Shown: positions 34,207-42,382 of the stretch, one piece after another
Numbering within the stretch: the stretch's first letter is position 1
How the letters are laid out: every line of letters begins with the position of its first letter
Translations under genes and position numbers: made by a program
Assembly (NCBI GenBank): GCA_019358895.1
Contig: JAHHIG010000029.1
Span: forward strand, 1 to 49,853
Direction: 5' to 3'
Source of the DNA: Tildeniella nuda ZEHNDER 1965/U140
GTDB lineage: Bacteria > Cyanobacteriota > Cyanobacteriia > Leptolyngbyales > Leptolyngbyaceae
DNA: 49,853 nucleotides
The notes under the pieces: generated by a model
What the model saw: the letters and a program-made list of their open reading frames with translations, nothing else
Database searches by the model: none
What the model was told of the DNA's origin: nothing

Positions 34207-35730
34207 ATGAATGTTGCTCTTGACTATCTCAAACGCGCTCTAGCAGCCTTACTGCCGACTGCTGGCGTGTTGATAGCAATAGGGTCTGCCAGCGCTGCTC
34301 AACCGTTGGCTCAACCGAACCCACGATCGAGTGTCCTGGCACAGGCAGGTGCAACCGATGCCGTTTGCCCAGCGCAGTTAGGTGGTGCGATCGATCGCAT
34401 CACCAAACGTACGTCTTTGGCTGGCGTGCGTTGGAGCATTTTAGTCCAAACGCTTGGCGCTTCCAACAAGACGCTGTTTGCCAGCAACGCCACAACTCTG
34501 TTGATTCCAGCCTCTAATAACAAGCTGCTGACAACCGCAGCAGCCCTCAAAGCGTTGGGTGCTCAGTATCGCTTTCGCACGACTGTGTATGGCGATCGCT
34601 CTCAACCTAACCTGACGACCTTACGCATTGTTGGAAATGGTGATCCCAGCTTGACGACATCACAGTTAGTTACCCTCGCCCAACAGTTAAGCCAGAAAGG
34701 GGTGCAGCAAGTAGAACAACTGATCGGCGACGATACTTACTTTCGCGGCGCTGCAACGAATCCCTACTGGGATGCCAGCGATACGCTACAAGGATATGGT
34801 GCACCAGTCAACAGCCTGATGTTGAACCAGAATGGCATTGGGCTGACGCTCTTTCCACAACGAGTTGGACAACCGCTGCGAGTGCAGTGGGATGATCCAA
34901 CGGATGCAAATAGCTGGCGCATCAGCAATCAATCGGTGACGGTTTCTGCCAGCGGTAGTGAATATGTGGATGCAGTACGCGGGACAAACCAGCGTCTCAT
35001 TCAGGTGAGCGGACAGCTTCGCGTGGGATCAGAAGCCGAACCGATCGCCGTTTCTATTCCCAACCCTGGCAATTATTTGATCGACAAATTTCGCACCGCC
35101 CTGACGAATGCTAGCATTACGATTCAACGCTCTACCGTCGTCAAAACCACGCCTGCGCCACTAGGACAACTTGAACTGGCGGCGATCGAGTCTGCTCCCC
35201 TGGCTCAGCTTCTAATTGAAACCAACCGAGAAAGCAACAACACGTACGCAGAAGCACTGCTAAAGACGCTGGGAGTCACACGGTTTCCTGGCAGTCAGGA
35301 TGCAACGGTAAGCGGCATTGCTGCTGTCAAAGCAGCTCTAACGCCATTGGGTGTGAATCCGGCTGGCTATAGCATGGTGGATGGCTCAGGACTGGCAAAC
35401 CGCGATCGCGCCAGCGCAGCCGCCCTGGTGCAAACCCTTCAAGCGATGGCACAAGCTCCTGACGCAAAGGTATATCGCAACTCTTTAGCGATCTCAGGCA
35501 TAAACGGCACCCTCAAAAATCGCTTTCGCAACACAGCAGCACAGGGCAAGCTGCAAGGTAAAACTGGCACCATTTCAGGCGTAGTTGCCTTATCTGGCTA
35601 CCTCACGCCACCCAATCATCCCGATGTCGTATTGAGCCTTTTAACCAACTATTCTGGTGCTTCTACAACAACTGTTAGAGGTGCCGTGGATGAAATTGTG
35701 CTGGTGCTGACACGGCTGCGATCGTGCTAG
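34207..35730 (+). CDS. dacB: D-alanyl-D-alanine carboxypeptidase/endopeptidase, PBP4 type (S13)
   Basis: A 507-residue periplasmic penicillin-binding protein of family S13 that trims and opens peptidoglycan cross-links. Active-site motifs are complete: SxxK at S103-NN-K106 (IPASNNKLLTTAAALKAL), SxN in ETNRESNNTYAEALLKT, and KTG in LQGKTGTISGVVALSGYL. ATG 34207 gives a signal peptide (LAALLPTAGVLIAIGSASAA); TTG 34192 is in frame but less likely. A central insertion region between motifs 1 and 2 is normal for the class. Single gene with its own promoter region in the 34021-34206 gap. Confidence 0.92.
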   Translation: MNVALDYLKRALAALLPTAGVLIAIGSASAAQPLAQPNPRSSVLAQAGATDAVCPAQLGGAIDRITKRTSLAGVRWSILVQTLGASNKTLFASNATTLLIPASNNKLLTTAAALKALGAQYRFRTTVYGDRSQPNLTTLRIVGNGDPSLTTSQLVTLAQQLSQKGVQQVEQLIGDDTYFRGAATNPYWDASDTLQGYGAPVNSLMLNQNGIGLTLFPQRVGQPLRVQWDDPTDANSWRISNQSVTVSASGSEYVDAVRGTNQRLIQVSGQLRVGSEAEPIAVSIPNPGNYLIDKFRTALTNASITIQRSTVVKTTPAPLGQLELAAIESAPLAQLLIETNRESNNTYAEALLKTLGVTRFPGSQDATVSGIAAVKAALTPLGVNPAGYSMVDGSGLANRDRASAAALVQTLQAMAQAPDAKVYRNSLAISGINGTLKNRFRNTAAQGKLQGKTGTISGVVALSGYLTPPNHPDVVLSLLTNYSGASTTTVRGAVDEIVLVLTRLRSC

Positions 35731-35889
35731 AGAAGAAAGGCTAAAGGCTAAAGGATGAAGGATAAAAGACCAGCTAAACCCGCGCGGTGCTCAAGCAGTA
35801 GTAAACATTTACATGCAGTGCGTAAATCATGCCGATTAAACCCCTGACTCCTACCTCCTGTTCACTGAATCATCGGTCTAACGCGTTGT

Positions 35890-36573
35890 TCAAGTAGGAA
35901 CCGTCAACGGTTGACCGTTGTTTTCTGGCTTGAGGCTGAGCAAAAAGGGAACCGCTTTAGTAACCCAATCTTTGAGTGCAGTGTAATTGGCTGCATCATC
36001 GCCGTAGCAGATTTCTAACATTTCGGTGTGAATGATGCCAGGGTTGAGGGGAATAGCCGCCATACCAGGAGGTAATTCTTGAGCAAGGGCACGCGTCAAG
36101 CCCTCGATCGCCCATTTAGAGGCACAGTACGAGGCGACGTTTGGTGAGGTCGATCGCCCCCAACCAGAACTTAGGTTCACAATAATGCCCTGTTGCTGAG
36201 CGATCATGGCGGGCACAAAATGGCGAATCACGTTCACAACGCCCTTAATGTTGATGTCAATTAACGCCGAAAAGTCCTCAGAAGGAACTTGCCAAAGGGG
36301 AGCAAGCGCATTAATAATTGCCGCGTTGTTAATCAACAGATCGGGCGCTCTTTGAGTTGCAAGCACACGTCTTGCCCAGGCTTTGACCTCAGCTTCATTG
36401 GCAACGTCGATCGTTTCAAAGCCGTGAGGAGAACCGAAGCGCTGGCGTAGCGTTTCGATCGCCTTGTTAGAACGAGCACAACCCAGAACTGTATGACCGT
36501 CTTTGACAAAGCCTTCAGTTAAAGCTAAGCCTAACCCACGACTTACGCCTGTAATGAGAATCAGTTTTGGCAT
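35890..36573 (-). CDS. Short-chain dehydrogenase/reductase
   Basis: A 227-residue classical SDR. Cofactor motif TGVSRGLG near the N-terminus, NNAA (LLINNAAIINALAPLW) after strand 4, and the catalytic Ser...Tyr-xxx-Lys set (IVNLSSGWGRSTSPNVASYC with ASKWAIEGLTRALAQEL). The Gly pattern suits NADP(H). The C-terminal region NPGIIHTEMLEICYGDDAAN is typical. ATG 36573 follows ggag. Substrate cannot be inferred. It is on the same strand as the redox cluster to its right but 350 bp beyond a pentapeptide gene. Confidence 0.85.
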   Translation of the reverse strand: MPKLILITGVSRGLGLALTEGFVKDGHTVLGCARSNKAIETLRQRFGSPHGFETIDVANEAEVKAWARRVLATQRAPDLLINNAAIINALAPLWQVPSEDFSALIDINIKGVVNVIRHFVPAMIAQQQGIIVNLSSGWGRSTSPNVASYCASKWAIEGLTRALAQELPPGMAAIPLNPGIIHTEMLEICYGDDAANYTALKDWVTKAVPFLLSLKPENNGQPLTVPT

Positions 36574-36656
36574 CCGCTCCTGCTTGTAACGCTTTGCTAG
36601 CCAGAGTGGTTACTTGCCTGATCACTCCAAACTAACAACCAACGACTAAAAACGAC

Positions 36657-37091
36657 TCAATCTCCACCCACGCTGATGCCGCTACCTTGAACGAGTGCGC
36701 CCGTGATGTTAATGCCAGTTAAATTCGCACCAGTGGTTTCAGCATTGCTCACATTAGCGCCCTTCAAATTGGCATTTTTAAGGTTTGTCAGGTTCAGGCT
36801 AACGTTACTGGCAAATGCACCTGCTAGATTAGCATTCTGCAAGTTGGCTCCGCTCAGGTCTGCGCCTTCGAGATTGGCGTTGGTTAGATCTGCGCCTTGC
36901 AAGTTAGCATTTCTCAAATCGGCACCCGTCAGATGGGCGGCTGTCAGCGTGGCTCCAGCTAAATCGCAGCCAGCGCACGATCGCGTTTCAAGCAAGCGTT
37001 TAACGTGAGTCGGGTTTTCAGCCCGTGCTGGCATTGCGAATGCTAGAGCAGCGAATGCTAGACCAGTAGAAAGAAGTTTAACGTTCATCAT
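36657..37091 (-). CDS. Secreted pentapeptide-repeat protein
   Basis: A 144-residue exported protein. aggagg precedes ATG 37091 and a signal peptide (LLSTGLAFAALAFAMPARAE) is clear. Mature residues from about 40 are A(N/D)LxG(A) pentapeptide repeats (LTGADLRNANLQGADLTNAN, LEGADLSGANLQNANLAGAF) that form a right-handed quadrilateral beta-helix. Two cysteines (RSCAGCDLAGA) lie just before the repeats, allowing a disulphide. Many small cyanobacterial proteins of this class are periplasmic or thylakoid-lumenal; function unknown. Confidence 0.85.
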   Translation of the reverse strand: MMNVKLLSTGLAFAALAFAMPARAENPTHVKRLLETRSCAGCDLAGATLTAAHLTGADLRNANLQGADLTNANLEGADLSGANLQNANLAGAFASNVSLNLTNLKNANLKGANVSNAETTGANLTGINITGALVQGSGISVGGD

Positions 37092-37440
37092 TTGCCTCCT
37101 GGAAACTGAAGTGTCAGTTGGCTACTACATGAGAAAAGGTACAGAAATCGGAATCAACTCAGGTTTGTGTTCATTAAACCCAGATTTGAATCACAGCACT
37201 CACGACAGGAACATCAAAGGGGTTTAAGAGTCTTCGTTGAAGAACAGCCCTGCAAAGAATGACTGTATGTTTTGTCAGTAGTAACTTGTGCTTTTTTGTA
37301 CAACTGCTCATAGGTTGACACAGTGAGCGACGATCGCCCTCTGACCAAAGAATGAACTGTTAAAGCCATAGGAAGGAACCGTAACAGCTTCCTATGCCAT
37401 CGGTTGATTCAAAGGCGATCGGTCTCTCTTTATTCTCGCG
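37092..37440. other. Spacer between pentapeptide and hydroquinone reductase genes
   Basis: No gene is seen. Contains a candidate terminator (37367-37396) for the reductase and, at its left end, the ribosome binding site and presumably promoter of the pentapeptide gene. Confidence 0.5.
37367..37396 (-). terminator. Candidate terminator hairpin after hydroquinone reductase
   Basis: A perfect 9-bp stem cataggaag/cttcctatg with a 12-base loop, 45 bases after the stop codon of the minus-strand gene at 37441. In that direction a short T-rich stretch follows, but the T run is weak. Confidence 0.45.
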
Positions 37441-38403
37441 CTAAAAACGGGCGCGATCGTGGGGTTCGTTAAAGTTAATGAGTGGTCCTTTCGGCACGAT
37501 CCGGTTTGGATTTACCTGTGTTTGGCTCATGTAATAGTGACGTTTGATGTGATCAAGATTGCAGGTGTCTTCGATGCCGGGATACTGGTAGACATCCTTC
37601 AGATAGTTCCACAGATTCGGGTAGTCAACGATGCGCTTCAGGTTGCATTTGAAATGTCCGTGGTACACCGCATCAAACCGCAGTAAGGTTGTGAATAGGC
37701 AAATATCGGCTTCAGTCAACTGATTGCCGCAGAGATACCGCTGCTGCCCCAACACCGCTTCCCAACGATCGAGGTGCTCAAACAATTCCGTCACGGCTTC
37801 TTCATAAGCTTCCTGAGAGGTTGCGAAGCCTGAACGGTAAACCCCATTATTGACGGGCATGTAAATGGCATCGATTGTCTGATCAATCGTTTCTTGCAAC
37901 GCTTGCGGATAGAAATCGGTGTTGGGTTTAGCGATCGCTGCAAACTCGGTATCAAACATCCGGATGATTTCGCGCGACTCATTGTTGACGATCGTCTGCG
38001 TTTGCGTATCCCACAACATGGGTACAGTGATGCGCCCAGTGTAGTGCTTATCGGCTTTGACGTAGATCTCTTGCAAGAACTGAGTGCGATTGACCGTATC
38101 AGGAACAGCACCCGGTGCGTCTGAAAAGCCCCAACCTTTGTCGGTCAAAATGGGATCGACGATCGACAGCCCGATCGCGGTTTCCAATCCCTTCAACTGA
38201 CGCATAATCAACGTCCGATGCGCCCACGGACATGCCAGCGAAATATAGAGGTGATAACGTCCCGCTTCTGCTTTGAAGCCACTGGAACCATCCGCCGTAA
38301 TTTGGTTCCGAAACGTCGTTGGCATTCGGTTAAATTTGCCCGTCTTGTCGCGCTCAGTCCATTCAGTCGTCCATTTGCCATCCACCATCATTCCTAGTGC
38401 CAC
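37441..38403 (-). CDS. yqjG: Glutathionyl-hydroquinone reductase (GST Xi class), copy 2
   Basis: A 320-residue enzyme that reduces glutathionyl-hydroquinones, protecting against quinone electrophiles. The catalytic cysteine is C58 in LACPWAHRTLIMRQL, with IVNNESREIIRMFDTEF and YLCGNQLTEADICLFTTLLR further on. Start is GTG 38403 because ggaggt lies seven bases upstream and no ATG fits better. This is the standard form (DGKWTTEW near the start), unlike the paralogue at 7212 with its different N-terminus. It lies 79 bp after the VOC gene and downstream of pirin, all on the minus strand, so it is probably co-regulated with them. Confidence 0.9.
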   Translation of the reverse strand: MALGMMVDGKWTTEWTERDKTGKFNRMPTTFRNQITADGSSGFKAEAGRYHLYISLACPWAHRTLIMRQLKGLETAIGLSIVDPILTDKGWGFSDAPGAVPDTVNRTQFLQEIYVKADKHYTGRITVPMLWDTQTQTIVNNESREIIRMFDTEFAAIAKPNTDFYPQALQETIDQTIDAIYMPVNNGVYRSGFATSQEAYEEAVTELFEHLDRWEAVLGQQRYLCGNQLTEADICLFTTLLRFDAVYHGHFKCNLKRIVDYPNLWNYLKDVYQYPGIEDTCNLDHIKRHYYMSQTQVNPNRIVPKGPLINFNEPHDRARF

Positions 38404-38482
38404 GAGATACCTCCCTTAAAAGTGTTGAGTTTTGAGTAATGCTTTGCGCCGTGTTGCTAGAGAGTTTTGAGTTGATGAGCGG

Positions 38483-39040
38483 TCAGCGGTCAGCAATCAG
38501 CTTTTTTCTAACCACTCCTTCTGCCTTCTGCCCTCGTTCGACTGAGCGCTCACGCCAAAGTCTGCCTTCTGCCCTCTCACCAAAGCGTTCTAGCTCACGG
38601 GGCAAATTGAGCGATCGCGTCACCGTTCGATGCTCAAATTCACCCCACGCGTCACGCGGCACACACCAGAGAATTTCAAAGCCATTGCCATCTGGATCTT
38701 CACCGTAAACAGACTTTGATACACCATGATCGCTGGTACCCCGTGCATACCCAGTTTGCTGCAAAACCTGAGCGGCAGTTGCCAGAGCTTCAATGGTCGG
38801 GACTGCCCATGCCAGATGGTAGAGTCCGATCGTGCCAGATTTGGGTACAACGGCGTTTGAGCCAAGTGCAATCAAACCAAGATCATGGTGATTGCTGGAA
38901 CCTGCGGCGCGTAGGAATGCCATTTGTTCCCGTATGCGATCGACCTCCTCAAAGCCGAAGACCGTTGTGTAGAACGTGAGCGATCGCTCCAGATCGCGGA
39001 CAAACAGCACCGCATGATTTAAGCCTGTAATTGGAATCAT
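38483..39040 (-). CDS. VOC family (glyoxalase/ring-cleavage type) protein with repeat-derived tail
   Basis: A 185-residue vicinal-oxygen-chelate protein. H9 (MIPITGLNHAVLFVRDLERS), a second histidine (TIGLYHLAWAVPTIEAL) and a glutamate (DPDGNGFEILWCVPRDAW) are the usual metal ligands, so a metal-dependent glyoxalase or dioxygenase fold is likely. The family core ends near ELERFGE at about residue 155. The last 30 residues (RLWRERSVERGQKAEGVVRK) are translated from dispersed repeats, two tctgccttctgccctc copies and a GACCGCT-type run that also provides the stop codon. Between pirin and hydroquinone reductase on the same strand. Confidence 0.85.
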   Translation of the reverse strand: MIPITGLNHAVLFVRDLERSLTFYTTVFGFEEVDRIREQMAFLRAAGSSNHHDLGLIALGSNAVVPKSGTIGLYHLAWAVPTIEALATAAQVLQQTGYARGTSDHGVSKSVYGEDPDGNGFEILWCVPRDAWGEFEHRTVTRSLNLPRELERFGERAEGRLWRERSVERGQKAEGVVRKKLIADR

Positions 39041-39088
39041 GGTGTCACCTCTAAATTGGTGATGTTCTAGGCATCTTTTTCCTGTTTG

Positions 39089-39116
39089 GTAGGGACGTTA
39101 CGTGTAACGTCCCTAC
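39089..39116. repeat. Perfect palindrome between pirin and VOC genes
   Basis: gtagggacgttac / gtaacgtccctac with a two-base loop, a known-looking dispersed cyanobacterial palindrome. It can form a 13-bp hairpin in the 98-bp gap between the two minus-strand genes and may attenuate read-through. Confidence 0.85.
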
Positions 39117-39138
39117 GGAATGTTGCGTCTCCACCGTG

Positions 39139-39837
39139 TTATGCCAAATCAAACAACAGAATTTCTGCATCGGTACTGGCATCAAAGACCAGCGTGGTTT
39201 CGTTGCTAATGGCAGCCGCATCGCCCTTATCAAGAGTCGTACCGTTGAGCGTTACTTCGCCCTGCACAATTTGTACCCAGGCATAGCGATCGGCTTGCAG
39301 AGCATACTCACGTCGCTCACCGGGTTCTAACAGAGTGGCGTACATTGCCGCCTTTTGATGCAGTTTAACCGCACCATTGGTTGCGTCACGGTTTGCCAAA
39401 GCTTGCCATTGACCGCGCTTGGTTGCCGCCGGAAACTCTTTTTGCTCGTAGCTGGGCGTGATGCCTTGTTGTTCTGGCAGAATCCAGATTTGCAGTAAGT
39501 GGAGCGATTCTGCGTTGGATGGATTGAACTCGCTGTGAGTAATGCCTGTGCCAGCCGAGAAGCGCTGAATACCACCTGCACTCACCGTCTCGGTGTTACC
39601 GATACTGTCCCTATGAGCGACAGCACCAGAAACAACATAGGTAATGATTTCCATGTCCCGATGAGGATGGGTTGGGAAACCAGACCCAGGGTCGATCGTG
39701 TCTTCATTAATGACCCGCAAGCTACGAAAGCCCATATGCTGCGGATCGTAGTAGTTGGCGAATGAAAAGGAATGGTAGGAGTTCAGCCAACCGTGGTTAG
39801 CGTGCCCCCGATCGTCAGCCTTACGAACTGTTAACAT
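39139..39837 (-). CDS. Pirin family protein (YhaK/quercetin-dioxygenase-like bicupin)
   Basis: A 232-residue cupin protein. The N-terminal domain carries the full metal set H57, H59, H101 and E103 (SGFPTHPHRDMEIITYVVSG and GTGITHSEFNPSNAE), identical in spacing to pirin and bacterial YhaK, which bind iron and can show quercetin 2,3-dioxygenase activity. The C-terminal domain is the shorter cupin of the YhaK type (EPGERREYALQADRYAWVQI). In bacteria these are tied to redox stress. ATG 39837 follows aggaga. First gene of the pirin, VOC, hydroquinone reductase set; the upstream DNA has matching operator-like boxes. Confidence 0.9.
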   Translation of the reverse strand: MLTVRKADDRGHANHGWLNSYHSFSFANYYDPQHMGFRSLRVINEDTIDPGSGFPTHPHRDMEIITYVVSGAVAHRDSIGNTETVSAGGIQRFSAGTGITHSEFNPSNAESLHLLQIWILPEQQGITPSYEQKEFPAATKRGQWQALANRDATNGAVKLHQKAAMYATLLEPGERREYALQADRYAWVQIVQGEVTLNGTTLDKGDAAAISNETTLVFDASTDAEILLFDLA

Positions 39838-39853
39838 AGCGTCTTCTCCTGTT

Positions 39854-39918
39854 GAAACATACTAGGACATACATTTCGCATGCAAACAGAATAACACATT
39901 GATCGTTTGAATGCAAAC
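39854..39918 (-). promoter_or_regulatory. Candidate promoter and paired operator boxes upstream of pirin
   Basis: Two 14-bp boxes, tttcgcatgcaaac (39874-39887) and gtttgaatgcaaac (39905-39918), match at 11 positions and are 31 bp apart, three helical turns. The distal copy is a perfect GTTTG-N4-CAAAC palindrome. On the minus strand TTGCAT within the proximal box and GTATGT 17 bases later could be the -35 and -10, so a dimeric regulator bound here would block the promoter. Regulator unknown. Confidence 0.45.
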
Positions 39919-39948
39919 TGTCTTTGCGCCTGTTCTTGAAACGAAGTT

Positions 39949-40100
<152 letters not shown>

Positions 40101-40314
40101 CTCGCTCTAACTCACAACGATCGACGCTTGCCATCCCTCGTTCTCGTGATGTTCTGCTTTTATTTAAAGGAATTGTGAGAAGTCTTGTCGTTTTACGCTA
40201 GGTTTATGGAAGGTTAGTAGAATCTACGGATTACTAGCTTGCTCGTTTTATTGTAAGAATCGCGCTCGGCTCCCTGTTTGTTTGGATGGGTACTGGATTT
40301 CAGGAACTTGAGCC

Positions 40315-41406
40315 ATGCTTGACACAGGTCAACTCCAACTCAGCGGCGATGCTCTTCTGTGGTTCAGACAGGGGCTTGCAGCGGCTGCGACTGAGGCTTA
40401 CACGTTGGCAGTCGCAAATTACGATCGCGTCATTGATGTCAGACCCGATTTTTACGAAGTTTGGTATGAACGTGGCTTAGCGCTTGAAAAGTGCGGCTCT
40501 TATGTAGACGCGATCGCCAGCTTTGATCGCGCCCTCAGCCTGCGACCCAAAGGCGATGCATCGGTGCAAATTTGGCTCGATCGCGGTAATGCGTTGCAAT
40601 ACGGTCTTGGCAGCTATGCAGAGGCGCTCGACAGCTACGATCGCGTCTTGCAGATTAACCCAAGCCACGAAGAAACCTGGCAAAATCGAGGGAGCGCGTT
40701 GCTGTATGGGTTGAGCCTGCCCACAGACGCGATCGCCAGCTACGATCGCGTGCTGCACATTAACCCAGACAACTATCTAGCGTGGCGTAATCGTGGGAAC
40801 GCGCTGGTCGAGCTGCACCGCTACACAGAAGCGATCGCGAGCTACGATCGTGCCCTAACCATCAAGCCAGATGACGAACTTTCTTGGCAAGCCCGCCAAC
40901 TGGCATCCGAGCGATCGGGTCTAAGCTATCGACCGCCAACCACCAATCCAGCCTGGTATGGCAATGGTTTCAGCGATCCGCCGACGTTTATCGACGGTGA
41001 CGTTGACACCCACGACAGCTTTACCGCCGAGCCTGATACCGATGATGCTTACGGACGCTCTCAGGGAAGACCCTTCCTGGTCATTGAGGACGATCGCGGC
41101 AAGCGCGACCTGATCTTAGAGCGTGATCAATATCAATTAGGACGCGATCCAAAGAGCGACATTTGTCTGCATTCTCAGTTTGCGTCCCGACATCACGCCA
41201 TTATCACCAAAATTTTTCAGTCCGATGGCAGCTACACCTACCAGATTACCGATGGCGATTTGGACGGTAAGGCTAGCACCAATGGGCTACTCATCAATGG
41301 GCAGAAGTACCGCACGTGGATATTGAAGCCCGAAGATGTCATCGTGTTTGGTCCTAAAGTAAGAGCAACCTATCGTTCCTCTGCACCGGGAGCGAACGAT
41401 CGCTAA
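40315..41406 (+). CDS. TPR and FHA domain protein
   Basis: A 363-residue cytosolic protein. Residues about 15-200 are five TPR units (e.g. AVANYDRVIDVRPDFYEVWY, EALDSYDRVLQINPSHEETW, DAIASYDRVLHINPDNYLAW). Residues about 245-355 are an FHA domain with its phosphothreonine-binding signatures YQLGRDPKSDICLHSQFASR and RHHAIITKI followed by STNGLLINGQKYR. The linker is Asp/Thr-rich (DGDVDTHDSFTAEPDTDD) and could itself be phosphorylated. ATG 40315 has agga with suitable spacing. Likely a phospho-dependent adaptor; no Ser/Thr kinase gene is in the window. Confidence 0.88.
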   Translation: MLDTGQLQLSGDALLWFRQGLAAAATEAYTLAVANYDRVIDVRPDFYEVWYERGLALEKCGSYVDAIASFDRALSLRPKGDASVQIWLDRGNALQYGLGSYAEALDSYDRVLQINPSHEETWQNRGSALLYGLSLPTDAIASYDRVLHINPDNYLAWRNRGNALVELHRYTEAIASYDRALTIKPDDELSWQARQLASERSGLSYRPPTTNPAWYGNGFSDPPTFIDGDVDTHDSFTAEPDTDDAYGRSQGRPFLVIEDDRGKRDLILERDQYQLGRDPKSDICLHSQFASRHHAIITKIFQSDGSYTYQITDGDLDGKASTNGLLINGQKYRTWILKPEDVIVFGPKVRATYRSSAPGANDR

Positions 41407-41496
41407 CGGTCGCTGCCTCAGCATGCACTATAGGGAGATGTCATTGACGCATGCTATGCCAATGCCTGTACACTGAGAACTCAATTGAGAGACGCG

Positions 41497-42114
41497 ATGT
41501 CTGACCATTGCTGCCAAAAAAAATCTAGTGAACTCAAAAAGCTAGCCAAGCAGCAAGGGAAAGTTTTATGGATCGTACTCAGCATTAACGCTGTCATGTT
41601 TGGCATTGAGTTGCTTGCAGGGGTATGGTCAAACTCGTTGGCATTGACAGGCGACTCACTGGATATGTTGGGCGATGCGATCGCCTATGGTAGCAGCCTC
41701 TACGTTATCAACATGGGCAGCAAGGCTCAGGCTCGCTCTGCCGTGCTTAAAGGCGGCATCATGTTTTTATCGGCTGTCGTTGTTTTTGCAAGGGCTGTCT
41801 ATCAACTTGCCTTAAGTACACCTCCAGAACTCAGAGTCATGAGTGGTGTTGGGGTGATCGCTCTTTGTGCTAATTTAATTTGCCTGTATTTCCTCACGCG
41901 GCATCGCAACGACAATATCAATATGTCTTCCGTGTGGCTCTGCTCTCGTAACGACATCATTGCCAACACCTCTGTATTGGGTGCAGCGGGGCTAGTTTAT
42001 CTGACGCACTCGCCTTTGCCTGACATCGCGGTTGGCGTTTTTCTTGCCTTTGTTTTTGCAAGGTCAGCAGGCTCAGTGCTCTCAGAATCATGGCAGCAGT
42101 TGAAGTCGGCATAA
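41497..42114 (+). CDS. CDF-like cation transporter
   Basis: A 205-residue protein with five or six membrane segments. The second span has the metal-site pattern of cation diffusion facilitators (ELLAGVWSNSLALTGDSLDM, LGDAIAYG), and the fifth has SVWLCSRNDIIANTSVLGAA. The C-terminal cytoplasmic domain of full-length CDF proteins is absent, as in the short family members related to CzcD. The N-terminus MSDHCCQKKS has a Cys pair able to bind metal. ATG 41497 is used. Direction and metal (Zn, Co, Hg) cannot be decided. Confidence 0.8.
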   Translation: MSDHCCQKKSSELKKLAKQQGKVLWIVLSINAVMFGIELLAGVWSNSLALTGDSLDMLGDAIAYGSSLYVINMGSKAQARSAVLKGGIMFLSAVVVFARAVYQLALSTPPELRVMSGVGVIALCANLICLYFLTRHRNDNINMSSVWLCSRNDIIANTSVLGAAGLVYLTHSPLPDIAVGVFLAFVFARSAGSVLSESWQQLKSA

Positions 42115-42382
42115 CTGAGGCTGAACACCATACTTTTCAACGAGCTGTTGATGCTCGTGTGCAAGTGTCAAGGTTGAGCAACAAATGTCCGATTCCCGAA
42201 AACGAGTTTTTGAGTCTCATTTCTGAATGTTGAGCGCTCGATCGTGGGTATTAGAAGGTCACATCTTGCGATCGCCCTAAGCATTTCTTAATTTACTTTC
42301 GCCCAAGTCGTCATTGTAGTCATAATGGTGTCTTGTTTGACTACTCTGCTGGTTCCTGGGAATGCTGCTCCGTCTTGAGACC

